Origin: Belliella baltica DSM 15883
GTDB taxonomy: Bacteria; Bacteroidota; Bacteroidia; Cytophagales; Cyclobacteriaceae
DNA length: 64,000 nt
Reading direction: 5' to 3'
Assembly (NCBI RefSeq): GCF_000265405.1
Contig: NC_018010.1
Location: forward strand, 3,183,501 to 3,247,500
Shown here one piece after another: positions 25,259 to 33,155 of this stretch (the stretch's first letter is position 1; each line of letters opens with the position of its first letter). Position numbers and translations under genes: made by a program. The notes under the pieces were generated by a model. The model was not told the DNA's origin and searched no databases. It saw nothing but the letters and a program-made list of their open reading frames with translations.

Positions 25259-25993
25259 ATGATGATAATCATTATTCCTTGTTTTAATGAAGTTCAAAGA
25301 ATTGACAAGCAAGCCTATATCAACTTTTTAAAACACACGCCAGACGCCAATCTTGTTTTTTCTGACGATGGTTCTACTGACAATACAATTTCTGTGTTAA
25401 AAGAAATTAAAGCTTCGCATGAGAATTGCGTTCACGTCTATGTTTCTAATCGCAATCATGGTAAAGCAGAGGCGATAAGATCGGCGGTGTTGTATCTTAA
25501 AACTCAAAATTTAAAGCCGAGTAAAATCGCTTATATTGATGCTGATTTGGCAGTTTCCTTAGAAGAATGTTATGCCTTATCTAAAAATCTCAATGATAAG
25601 ATACACTTTGCTTTCGGATCTCGAATTTCAAAAGTTGATAATACAATTATCCGTTCTTCGTTTCGACATTATTCTGGGCGAATGGTGTCGACTGTGATTT
25701 CCAATATTTTAGGCGTTGCCATTTATGACACCCAATGTGGTTGTAAAATATTCAAAAGTGATTTAGCTTTTAAGGTCTTTGAAAACCCGTTTATATCTAA
25801 ATGGCTATTTGATGTTGAAATCTTTTTTCGCATTATCAATCTTTATTCCAAAACAGAATTAAAACACATTGCCCGAGAAATTCCTTTAGAATCTTGGATA
25901 GATGTTGGTGGGTCTAAAGTCAAATTGAGTTATTTTTTTAGAATGTGGTATGAATTTTATTTAATAAAAAAACAATATCGTGGGGTTCATTAA
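25259..25993 (+). CDS. family 2 glycosyltransferase (polyprenyl-phosphate sugar synthase type)
   Basis: The 244-residue product starts at ATG 25259; the GTG at 25235 lies in the attC boundary. GT-A fold: IIIIPCFNEVQRI, SDDGSTDNTI (nucleotide-sugar Asp), YIDADLAVS (DxD-like), and the acceptor region FGSRISK and YDTQCGCKIF. No membrane anchor is clear. This type (Dpm1/Alg5-like) makes polyprenyl-phosphate sugars, the donors used by the membrane enzyme encoded next, whose gene overlaps by 14 bp. Confidence 0.85.
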   Translation: MMIIIIPCFNEVQRIDKQAYINFLKHTPDANLVFSDDGSTDNTISVLKEIKASHENCVHVYVSNRNHGKAEAIRSAVLYLKTQNLKPSKIAYIDADLAVSLEECYALSKNLNDKIHFAFGSRISKVDNTIIRSSFRHYSGRMVSTVISNILGVAIYDTQCGCKIFKSDLAFKVFENPFISKWLFDVEIFFRIINLYSKTELKHIAREIPLESWIDVGGSKVKLSYFFRMWYEFYLIKKQYRGVH

Positions 25994-27371
25994 AAGATAT
26001 AAATACGAGATTGGCATTGGATTACTAATTGTTTTGAGAGGCTTTCTCAATGCCATAGTGCCGTTAATGGACAAAACTGAAGCTCGTTATGCAGAGATTG
26101 CCCGCATCATGCAGGAAACCAATAATTATATTACGCCACAAATTGATTACGGCGTGCCTTTTTGGGCCAAACCGCCTTTATCCACTTGGTTATCCGCCTT
26201 AAGTATGGAAGTTTTTGGCGTGAATGAATTTGCCGTGCGTCTGCCTTATCTGTTAGCCACAATTTTTATACTCTTTGTCGTCTCTAAATTTGTAGAATCC
26301 CGCAGAGCTTGTTTGGTGTGTGCCTTTGTGTTATTGACTATTCCAGAGTTTTTATTACACGCTGGCGTGGTATCCACAGATACGTTTTTAGCTTTATGCG
26401 TGGCCATGGTTTTTTTGAGTTTTTGGCAAACTATTCTTATTGAAAAAGTTAATCATTGGCATTATTTATTTTATGTATTTTTAGGGTTTGGTCTATTGGC
26501 TAAAGGACCTATCGTGTTTATTTTAACCATTCCACCACTTTTTATTTTCACCCTTTATTTTAAACAATTCAAGACTTTTTTTAAAAACACACCTTTATTT
26601 TCTGGGCTTTTATTAATGTTGCTTATTGCCGTGCCGTGGTATTATCTGGCGGAGCAGGAAACCAAAGGATTTCTAGAATATTTTATCATTGGCGAACATT
26701 TTAAACGCTTTTTTGACTCCGACGGTTGGGATGGCGATAAATATGGTTTCGTCAAAACCCAGCCTTTGGGAATCATTTGGGTTTTTCTTTTTGCATTCGC
26801 CTTTCCTTGGATACAAGTTTTAGCGGTAAAACTTTGGAAATTGCGACAAGAGATTTTGAAAAACAAATGGGTGTCTTTTCTTTTGCTATGGTTATTATGG
26901 GCGCCGTTTTTCTTTACGTTTTCAAGCAGTTTAATTCACACTTATATTTTGCCATCTATTGTGCCTATCGCTTTGTTGATAAGCCATTACTGGCCAAATT
27001 ATAAGCACAAAAGATTAGCGCTTCGCTTGAGTCTTATTTTTCCAGTCTTGGTCGTCATAGCGACGGCAATATTTCTGTTGGAAAATCGAGTGAAATATTA
27101 CATGAATACGGACAAGTATATTTTAGAACACGACGTTTTATCTCAATATAAATTGTATTATTTGAATAAAAAAAGTTACTCCAGTCAGTTTTATAGTGAA
27201 GGAAAAATTGAAAATATTTCCTATGAAAATTTTGAATCAATTAATTTACAGCAAGAGTCTTTTGCCATTATTATAGAAAATGATGACATTAATCAAGATA
27301 ATATTTCTCAAATTAAAAAATTAGAAGTTATAGATTCAAATGCAAACAGCAAGATATTCCTAAAAAAATAA
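25980..27371 (+). CDS. ArnT/PMT-family integral-membrane glycosyltransferase
   Basis: The 463-residue product has a GTG start overlapping the GT2 gene. The first loop DKTEARYAEIARIMQETNNY with the acidic ExR pattern, then FWAKPPLSTWLSALS and NEFAVRLPYLLATIF, are characteristic of ArnT/PMT (GT-C) transferases. About ten membrane helices follow, with GFGLLAKGPIVFILTIPPLF typical of the family. The C-terminal about 100 residues are soluble. It transfers a sugar from a polyprenyl phosphate to a lipid or protein at the outer face. With the GT2 it forms a self-contained two-step unit in one cassette (25233-27385) bounded by GTTGTGTGTA and TACACACAAC. Confidence 0.85.
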   Translation: MGFIKRYKYEIGIGLLIVLRGFLNAIVPLMDKTEARYAEIARIMQETNNYITPQIDYGVPFWAKPPLSTWLSALSMEVFGVNEFAVRLPYLLATIFILFVVSKFVESRRACLVCAFVLLTIPEFLLHAGVVSTDTFLALCVAMVFLSFWQTILIEKVNHWHYLFYVFLGFGLLAKGPIVFILTIPPLFIFTLYFKQFKTFFKNTPLFSGLLLMLLIAVPWYYLAEQETKGFLEYFIIGEHFKRFFDSDGWDGDKYGFVKTQPLGIIWVFLFAFAFPWIQVLAVKLWKLRQEILKNKWVSFLLLWLLWAPFFFTFSSSLIHTYILPSIVPIALLISHYWPNYKHKRLALRLSLIFPVLVVIATAIFLLENRVKYYMNTDKYILEHDVLSQYKLYYLNKKSYSSQFYSEGKIENISYENFESINLQQESFAIIIENDDINQDNISQIKKLEVIDSNANSKIFLKK

Positions 27372-27385
27372 AACCTACACACAAC

Positions 27386-27686
27386 ATTAAGCCCACTAGA
27401 GAAAAGCCCTTTGAAAAAAAGCCCTGATTGATGTAAAATCTATCAGGGCTTTTTGCTAGTGGCTGTTGACTGACAACTGGAGGGTGAAGTGTTTGCTAGG
27501 TGTATTAGTACTCTTTTTATGGGTTTAATTATTTTTCATTAGTTACGATTTCTACTATTATTTGACCAATCCTTGTGGAAAAGGCATAAAATCCCCTACC
27601 CAAAATTGGGGTATTCTGCTTTAGAGATGTCTTGGACCCAACCATTGTTTTCTTAGATCCTGAATACATGTCAGGAAGGGGCTGGA
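27386..27686 (-). mobile_element. IS91-family terminal remnant (copy C)
   Basis: The left about 300 bp of the IS91 element (ATTAAGCCCACTAG..., the stem-loop, then the region up to the last five or so transposase codons) match copies A and B, then stop at GGGGCTGGA (27680-27686). The left end lies on the attC core ACACACAAC. The rest of the element is missing and the sequence continues as a sulfatase gene fragment. Confidence 0.85.
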
Positions 27687-27865
27687 AACTGATCTATTTT
27701 TATGAGGATGAAAGAATCGAGCTTTATAATTTAGATACTGACCTAGGCGAAAGAAATGATTTGTCCCAAATAGAATCTGAAAAAGCGAATTACCTCCAAA
27801 ACAAGCTAAAAAATTGGCTAGCAAGTACAGATGCAAGGCTACCAATGAAGAAGAATATTAATTGA
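27684..27865 (+). pseudogene. C-terminal fragment of a sulfatase gene
   Basis: The frame from the IS91 junction reads WKLIYFYEDERIELYNLDTD then LGERNDLS and NWLASTDARLPM, the usual final segment of type I arylsulfatases (WKLI.......ELYNL..D..E..NL). About 60 residues remain; the catalytic N-terminal domain with the CxPSR site has been lost. The neighbouring formylglycine-generating enzyme suggests that a functional sulfatase stood here. Confidence 0.8.
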
Positions 27866-27922
27866 TATTGAATTCCATCTAACAAACAAACAATCCTTTA
27901 ATACTTTACCACTGAATTTATA

Positions 27923-27960
27923 AAAGCGCCATTCAATGCAATTGATTGGCGCTTTTTTTG
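27923..27960. terminator. bidirectional terminator between sulfatase fragment and FGE gene
   Basis: AAAGCGCCATTCAAT-GCA-ATTGATTGGCGCTTT stem with one mismatch, followed by a T-run; it lies between convergent genes. Confidence 0.8.
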
Positions 27961-27968
27961 TGAATCTT

Positions 27969-28011
27969 CATGGTACATCGTACTTGGTACTTGGTACTTT
28001 GTACTTTTTAC
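27969..28011. repeat. short tandem GTAC repeat
   Basis: Four or five degenerate copies of GTACTTG (GGTACATCGTACTTGGTAC continuing to TTTGTAC). No function apparent. Confidence 0.5.
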
Positions 28012-28015
28012 AAAA

Positions 28016-29056
28016 TCAAACATCCTTTACGCATCTAAAACCTACATTAGAAGTTCCTGAATACACATCTTGCCCTCTCCTGGCACTTGGACGATAATTG
28101 ATACAATAGTCATCAGCACACAAGAAAGATCCTCCTTTGATGACTTTCTCAATGGCATAAGGGTTTTCTGGATTATAGCATTTTGAAATAGAGGTGTCTA
28201 ATGCTGGCGCCAAGGCTTTTTCGCGCATAAAAGCGGCTGCATCAAACCAATCCGAGGTCAATTCCCACACATTACCGATCATATCATAAAGTCCAAAATC
28301 ATTCCCAGCAAAAGAACGAACTGGAGCTGCTCCTTCAAAACCATCAATACCTTCATTTTGATAAGGAAATTCACCTTGAAAAGTATTTGCTCTAAAACTA
28401 CCAGAAGGATTTAATTCATCACCCCATGGAAATCGACTATTGTTCCCTCCCTTAGCAGCATACTCCCATTCAGCTTCGGTAGGAAGTCTTTTTCCTGCCC
28501 ATGTTGCGTAGGCCTCTGCATCTTCCAAAGCAATATGAACTACAGGATGATTCTCTTTTCCTTGAATATCGGATCCAGGGCCTTCAGGCTGCTTCCAATA
28601 GGCACCAGGAACCCATTGCCACCATTGGCTGATGTCATCTAAGCTTACTGCTTGATCTGGTGCTACAAAAACCAATGAACCAGCTACAAGTAAAGATTCA
28701 TCTGGCTTGGGAGTTCCGGGAGGCAAAGTCTGCTTCATTTCTTCCCAATCAGGCTTTCTTTCTGCTACTGTCACATAGCCTGTTGCTTCCACGAAAGCTG
28801 CAAATTGCTTGTTGGTCACTTCCGTCTCGTCCATCCAGAAGCTTTCAACCTTTCGCAAGACCGCCGGCCTTTCACTTGGATAGGAATTAAGATCATTTGT
28901 TCCCATTGAAAAATCGCCACCTTGAATCAATACCATTCCATCCATTTTCTTGGATTCGTTTGAAACTTCCACAGCTACATTTCCATTTTGAATACTATTT
29001 TCACAGGCCAAAAGACCGCAGCAAACAAATACTAGGAAGAAATTGAAATATCTCAT
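28016..29056 (-). CDS. formylglycine-generating enzyme (sulfatase activator) lipoprotein
   Basis: The 346-residue product has a lipoprotein signal (FLVFVCCGLLACENS). Its FGE-sulfatase domain starts at about residue 40 (MVLIQGGDFSMGT; ETEVTNKQFAAFV; RLPTEAEWEYAAKGG; DMIGNVWELTSDWF) and ends GFRC. Both copper-binding catalytic cysteines of true FGEs are present in GGSFLCADDYC (Cys313 and Cys318), so it should convert the sulfatase active-site Cys to formylglycine in the periplasm. It is convergent with the truncated sulfatase. Confidence 0.9.
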   Translation of the reverse strand: MRYFNFFLVFVCCGLLACENSIQNGNVAVEVSNESKKMDGMVLIQGGDFSMGTNDLNSYPSERPAVLRKVESFWMDETEVTNKQFAAFVEATGYVTVAERKPDWEEMKQTLPPGTPKPDESLLVAGSLVFVAPDQAVSLDDISQWWQWVPGAYWKQPEGPGSDIQGKENHPVVHIALEDAEAYATWAGKRLPTEAEWEYAAKGGNNSRFPWGDELNPSGSFRANTFQGEFPYQNEGIDGFEGAAPVRSFAGNDFGLYDMIGNVWELTSDWFDAAAFMREKALAPALDTSISKCYNPENPYAIEKVIKGGSFLCADDYCINYRPSARRGQDVYSGTSNVGFRCVKDV

Positions 29057-29285
29057 TTTTAATCATTTTCTATTCTCGAATCGAAAGGTAAGGTTTTGCA
29101 ATCTAAATTTAAAGGTCAAATAAATATTCCAAGGGTTAAAAACCATCAAAGTGCTTCTTCGAAAGGTTCATTATTAAAAAATATCGTGCAGATTCAATTC
29201 CATCCCAAAAACCGCCTATTTCATCACATTTTTTTGTCTGAAAATACTGTGATGTCTATCCTTGTATCATGTTAAAATGAATGAC

Positions 29286-29453
29286 ATGAAAAAAAAGCAT
29301 CAAGTTTATTATTGGATTATCTTCTTAGGCATTCTTTACAATTTCATTCTACTTGCTAGGAGTCAAAAGAATCCTTCTAATAATATAACAGAAAGTATTT
29401 CTGAAGAAACTCTCTCAAATCCAGTATCAATCAATGATTTTAGAAAACTATGA
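29286..29453 (+). CDS. small single-span membrane protein ahead of LytS-type kinase
   Basis: 55 residues from ATG 29286 (an ATG at 29277 is also possible). One membrane segment (VYYWIIFLGILYNFILLA) and a hydrophilic tail. It overlaps the next gene's start by 4 nt (ATGA), so the two are co-translated. No family recognised; it may be a regulator of the kinase. Confidence 0.6.
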   Translation: MKKKHQVYYWIIFLGILYNFILLARSQKNPSNNITESISEETLSNPVSINDFRKL

Positions 29454-30856
29454 AAGACAAAATTTTACCTTTTAGACAAATTGAATGGTGGGTAGTCACT
29501 TTCCTTTTTGTGAGCATCATCCTCTCCAATGTACTTTCCTCTCCAACTTTTAGTCTAAATTATGAGCAAGGAGCCATTTATTTTGCCAAGATTTTCATCC
29601 CTTTAATCTTTCTTGCTACTTTTTACTTATTTCATATCAAAGTGTTTCCTACTTACATAAAAGATGGAAAAACAGCAAAATTTATCATTTACACCATTTT
29701 AATATTTCTTGGATCATTTATAAGTATTGGCGCATTTTCAGTTAATGCAAGGTTTACAGATGATTTTATCTTACCTTTTTATTTCAACTCTCTTTCCATA
29801 TATGCAGGATATGGAGCCCTAACTTATATACTCAATCAGCTATTGATTAAAAAAGAGAATAACTTAACCTATGCTTACAATGTCTTAAGATCTATATTGA
29901 TCTACATTTTTGTAGTCATTTTTCTTATACAGTTTCAAAGAATTGCTGGTGAGTTTGTAGCCATATTGTTTGTGTTTATAATCCCTTCTTTGATTGGATT
30001 GATTTTTTATAATTTCTTTTTGATTTATGGAATGCAAAAACAGAATCGAAAAGGTGAAGCAACTGCCTATTTGGTTTTGTTGCTATGTATCATTGCAGGA
30101 ATATTTATTACAATAGCGATAGTAGAACAGGCTGGCGAAGCTTTAATTGCTGGCTTGATCTTGATTATTGCCATTGTGGCTATCATATTCCCTGTTTCAA
30201 ACTTCTTTTTTAGAAAATACGATAACTACCTAGGTCAGTTAGATAGCCTAACTGTCAAGGTTGGTCAAGGTACTGCTAATATGGCATTTTTAAGATCTCA
30301 AATCAATCCTCATTTCCTCTTCAATGCGCTCAATACGCTTTATGGAACGGCATTGCAGGAAAATGGTGAACGAACCGCCGAGGGTATCCAAAAACTAGGA
30401 GACATGATGCGCTTTATGCTCCATGAAAATAATCAGGACAAAATCCCTGTTATCCGTGAAAAGGAATACCTCGTCAACTATGTAGATCTACAGAATTTGA
30501 GGATCAAAGAGCAAGAGAATATTGAAATCCTCTTTAGCCAATCAGAAGAAAACTGTCCGGGAGAAATCGCTCCGATGCTTTTGATTCCTTTTGTAGAAAA
30601 TGCTTTCAAACATGGTATCAGCTTTCAGAAAAAATCATGGATCAAAATCGGTTTACGCTGCCTAGATGGTTCTGTACACCTTGATGTAAACAACAGCATC
30701 CACCGAAGCAATGACGAAGATCCAGAGAAAAAATCCTCAGGTATAGGTTTAGAAAATGTCAAACAAAGACTCAAACTCCTCTATCCTGACAAGCATGAAC
30801 TTATCATCAGAGAAAATGAATTGGAGTATTTTGTACATTTGAGTGTGAAGCTTTGA
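29450..30856 (+). CDS. LytS/YehU-type sensor histidine kinase
   Basis: The 468-residue product has about eight N-terminal membrane helices (to about residue 255), then a His_kinase domain with the phospho-acceptor in FLRSQINPHFLFNALNTLYG and a HATPase region (PFVENAFKHGI; SGIGLENVKQRL). Kinases of this class signal to LytTR response regulators, one of which is encoded downstream at 31164. The membrane region is unlike 5TM-5TMR and its stimulus is unknown. Confidence 0.9.
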   Translation: MKDKILPFRQIEWWVVTFLFVSIILSNVLSSPTFSLNYEQGAIYFAKIFIPLIFLATFYLFHIKVFPTYIKDGKTAKFIIYTILIFLGSFISIGAFSVNARFTDDFILPFYFNSLSIYAGYGALTYILNQLLIKKENNLTYAYNVLRSILIYIFVVIFLIQFQRIAGEFVAILFVFIIPSLIGLIFYNFFLIYGMQKQNRKGEATAYLVLLLCIIAGIFITIAIVEQAGEALIAGLILIIAIVAIIFPVSNFFFRKYDNYLGQLDSLTVKVGQGTANMAFLRSQINPHFLFNALNTLYGTALQENGERTAEGIQKLGDMMRFMLHENNQDKIPVIREKEYLVNYVDLQNLRIKEQENIEILFSQSEENCPGEIAPMLLIPFVENAFKHGISFQKKSWIKIGLRCLDGSVHLDVNNSIHRSNDEDPEKKSSGIGLENVKQRLKLLYPDKHELIIRENELEYFVHLSVKL

Positions 30857-31163
30857 AATAGACGTGAGATATGAGACGTGAGACTTAGTCTTGAAGTATA
30901 AGAATATAAAATAGGTTTGAGACATTAGAAATTAGAAGCGAGAAATTAGAAAAAAGAGACAAGAACCAAGAGAAAATTACCCTCATGTCACCAAAACCCT
31001 TCAAATTTTACAATCCGCCACGCCTGTGCGCCTACGGCGTAGCGGACAAGTTCTTTCAATCTCGACCTACTTCACAGATCTTTCGATCTCTAACAACCTT
31101 TGAACTTTCCAACATTTAAAACGATTCCCAATCTAAAATCTGACTTCTAAAATCTAAAATTAA
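30857..31163. other. intergenic stretch between kinase and regulator, degenerate repeats
   Basis: No gene is seen. It contains purine-rich degenerate repeats (GTGAGATATGAGACGTGAGAC; GAAATTAGAAGCGAGAAATTAG), a GC-rich palindromic bit (CGCCTACGGCG) at 31030-31041, and AAATCTAAAATC repeats at the right end. These look like decayed intergenic filler repeats. Confidence 0.5.
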
Positions 31164-31850
31164 ATGTTAACAGCAATCGCAATAGACGACGAACCCATGG
31201 CTTTGGAAGTGGTGAAAGCCCATGCTTCCAAGGTACCTTTTCTTGAGTTAAAGGAAATATTTACAGATGCGATCAAGGCTCTGGAATATCTGAAAAGCAA
31301 TCAGGTGGACTTGATATTTTTGGATATCAAAATGCCTGATATTTCAGGATTAGAGTTGGCAATTTTGATTCCAAAGGAAACCATGGTCGTATTCACCACA
31401 GCTTATTCCGAGCACGCTGTCAAAAGCTTTGAGTTGGATGCTATAGATTATTTGTTGAAGCCCTTTAACTTAAGTCGTTTTCTAAAATCCTGTCAAAAAG
31501 CACAAGAACTATTTGATTTGAAAAACGGACAAAAACCATCTTCCGACTCAATTTTTATCAAAACAGGCTCGGAACAAGTGAAAATAAATTTTGATGAGCT
31601 CTTGATCTGCGAAGCAAACGGAAACTATGTGAATTTTCACCTGAAAGAACATAAAATCCTCAGCAGAATGACGCTTTCAGAAACTGAGTTGCTACTTCCT
31701 TCCCATTTTATCAAAACCCATCGCTCCTATTTGGTAAATACAGATAAAATAGAAAAAATAGAAAGACATCAAGTTTCACTACAAGGCAAACACGCTCCAG
31801 TTAGCAATGGCTTTTATGATGATTTATTGGATAAATTAAATAAACCTTAG
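31164..31850 (+). CDS. LytTR-family response regulator
   Basis: The 228-residue product has a receiver domain (residues 1 to about 120) with the acidic pair IDDE, the phospho-Asp in DLIFLDIKMPDISG, Thr in VFTTAYSEHA and Lys in LLKPF. The C-terminal LytTR DNA-binding domain (IFIKTGSEQVKINFDELLIC; FIKTHRSYLVNTDKIEKI) is complete. It is the partner of the LytS-type kinase, with an unusual gap of about 300 bp between the genes. Confidence 0.93.
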   Translation: MLTAIAIDDEPMALEVVKAHASKVPFLELKEIFTDAIKALEYLKSNQVDLIFLDIKMPDISGLELAILIPKETMVVFTTAYSEHAVKSFELDAIDYLLKPFNLSRFLKSCQKAQELFDLKNGQKPSSDSIFIKTGSEQVKINFDELLICEANGNYVNFHLKEHKILSRMTLSETELLLPSHFIKTHRSYLVNTDKIEKIERHQVSLQGKHAPVSNGFYDDLLDKLNKP

Positions 31851-31868
31851 TGTAGCGTAATAATTGAG

Positions 31869-32960
31869 CTATACGTCATTTTTTTTACTAAATCTTTTGA
31901 AAATCTTCTTGAAGAAGTTTTCGTTTTTCTCAACCACTGGGTAATCATCCCCTAACAAATAACCGTAAGCTGCCAAACTTGGTATCCTTTCGAAGATGAT
32001 TTTCAAGAGTCCTACCATGGGAATAAATAAAATCATTCCTGATATCCCCCAAATGTAACCCCCAAGTAAAATTGCCAAGATAACAGCAAAAGCATTTACT
32101 TTCACTCTAGCACCTACGACTAAAGGAGTGATTAAATTATTCTCAACAAGCTGAATCATCCACAAAAGCAACATGGTAGCCAAAGGATAAAAAAGGCTGT
32201 CTGTGGTCAGTAAGACATATAGTATCAACAATAATGAACTTAAAAATACGCCCACAAATGGAATCAAGTTCATCACTGACACAAATACAGCAAAAAGCAA
32301 AAAATACTTTACCCCAAGTAAATACAATACAACCCCCGCCATCAAACTCACAATAAAAGTAACAATCAACATCCCAAAAAGATAATTTTGAATCACCTTA
32401 CCAGAGTCCTTTATGAAATTTAGAATTGAAGGGCTTTCTTTAGATGATCTTCTTTTTAAAAATTCTACAAAGAAATCTCTATAATAAAGCATTAAAAAAA
32501 TGAAAAGAGGTATTATACCTACTAGCACAAGGGATCTTCCTGCTCCAAAGAGTGCTGACTCAAGTTTTTTTTGACTCAAAAAAGAAAATTCAAGAGGAAT
32601 ATCTGAACCCAAGCCAATCGCTCTTTCAATTTCTTTCAGGTAAGAATTTATTTTGGTCTCAAAAGAAGCCCTAATCTCGGGTATATCTTTAATCAAACCT
32701 ACCACCTGATCTGTCAAGATGTACAATAAAGCGACTGCGGTGGCTGTAATGGAGATCAAGGTTATTGCTATCGAAAATGACCTTGGAACACGTTTTTCTT
32801 CCAGCCAATTTGAAATGGGATAGAGTGCAAATGCAAAAAAAGCTCCCCAAACTAGCGGAAGCAAAATCACAGAACCTTCTTTCATGATGACAATGATCAG
32901 AATAAAAAGAAGAAAAGAATACGCTACTTTTTGTATGGGTTTGATGTCGATAGAGCTCAT
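31869..32960 (-). CDS. AI-2E transporter family permease
   Basis: The 363-residue membrane protein has the typical N-terminal pairs of helices (FLLFILIIVIMKEGSVILLPL, FFAFALYPISNWLEEKRVPRS), the long extracytoplasmic middle part, and the conserved C-terminal block (LMAGVVLYLLGVKYFLLFAV, LIPFVGVFLSSLL, ENNLITPLVVGARVKVNAFAVI). Members are exporters or antiporters; the substrate cannot be told. Its short basic tail is KIFKRFSKKN. Confidence 0.9.
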   Translation of the reverse strand: MSSIDIKPIQKVAYSFLLFILIIVIMKEGSVILLPLVWGAFFAFALYPISNWLEEKRVPRSFSIAITLISITATAVALLYILTDQVVGLIKDIPEIRASFETKINSYLKEIERAIGLGSDIPLEFSFLSQKKLESALFGAGRSLVLVGIIPLFIFLMLYYRDFFVEFLKRRSSKESPSILNFIKDSGKVIQNYLFGMLIVTFIVSLMAGVVLYLLGVKYFLLFAVFVSVMNLIPFVGVFLSSLLLILYVLLTTDSLFYPLATMLLLWMIQLVENNLITPLVVGARVKVNAFAVILAILLGGYIWGISGMILFIPMVGLLKIIFERIPSLAAYGYLLGDDYPVVEKNENFFKKIFKRFSKKNDV

Positions 32961-33040
32961 AGTGGGTCAGGATGATTTCCTGACATTAAGATACGATGCA
33001 GGCGAGTTTAAAAAAATAATCTTTCTTCATTTTTTAAATA

Positions 33041-33070
33041 AAAAAGCTTGAATCTTCGTTCAAGCTTTTT
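33041..33070. terminator. bidirectional terminator
   Basis: AAAAAGCTTGAA-TCTTCG-TTCAAGCTTTTT, a perfect 12-bp stem with a tetraloop-like turn, between two minus-strand genes. Confidence 0.8.
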
Positions 33071-33155
33071 ACTTATTACATAATGTAAATAACTAGTAGT
33101 GTTGTATTTAAATCCATATTTTAAAGACCAAATACTTTGAAAATCTAAAATATTA

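Noticed and set aside
27969..28011. GTACTTG tandem repeat as a CRISPR-like or regulatory array
   Set aside because: Unit of 7 bp without spacers, only 43 bp in total; looks like replication slippage.
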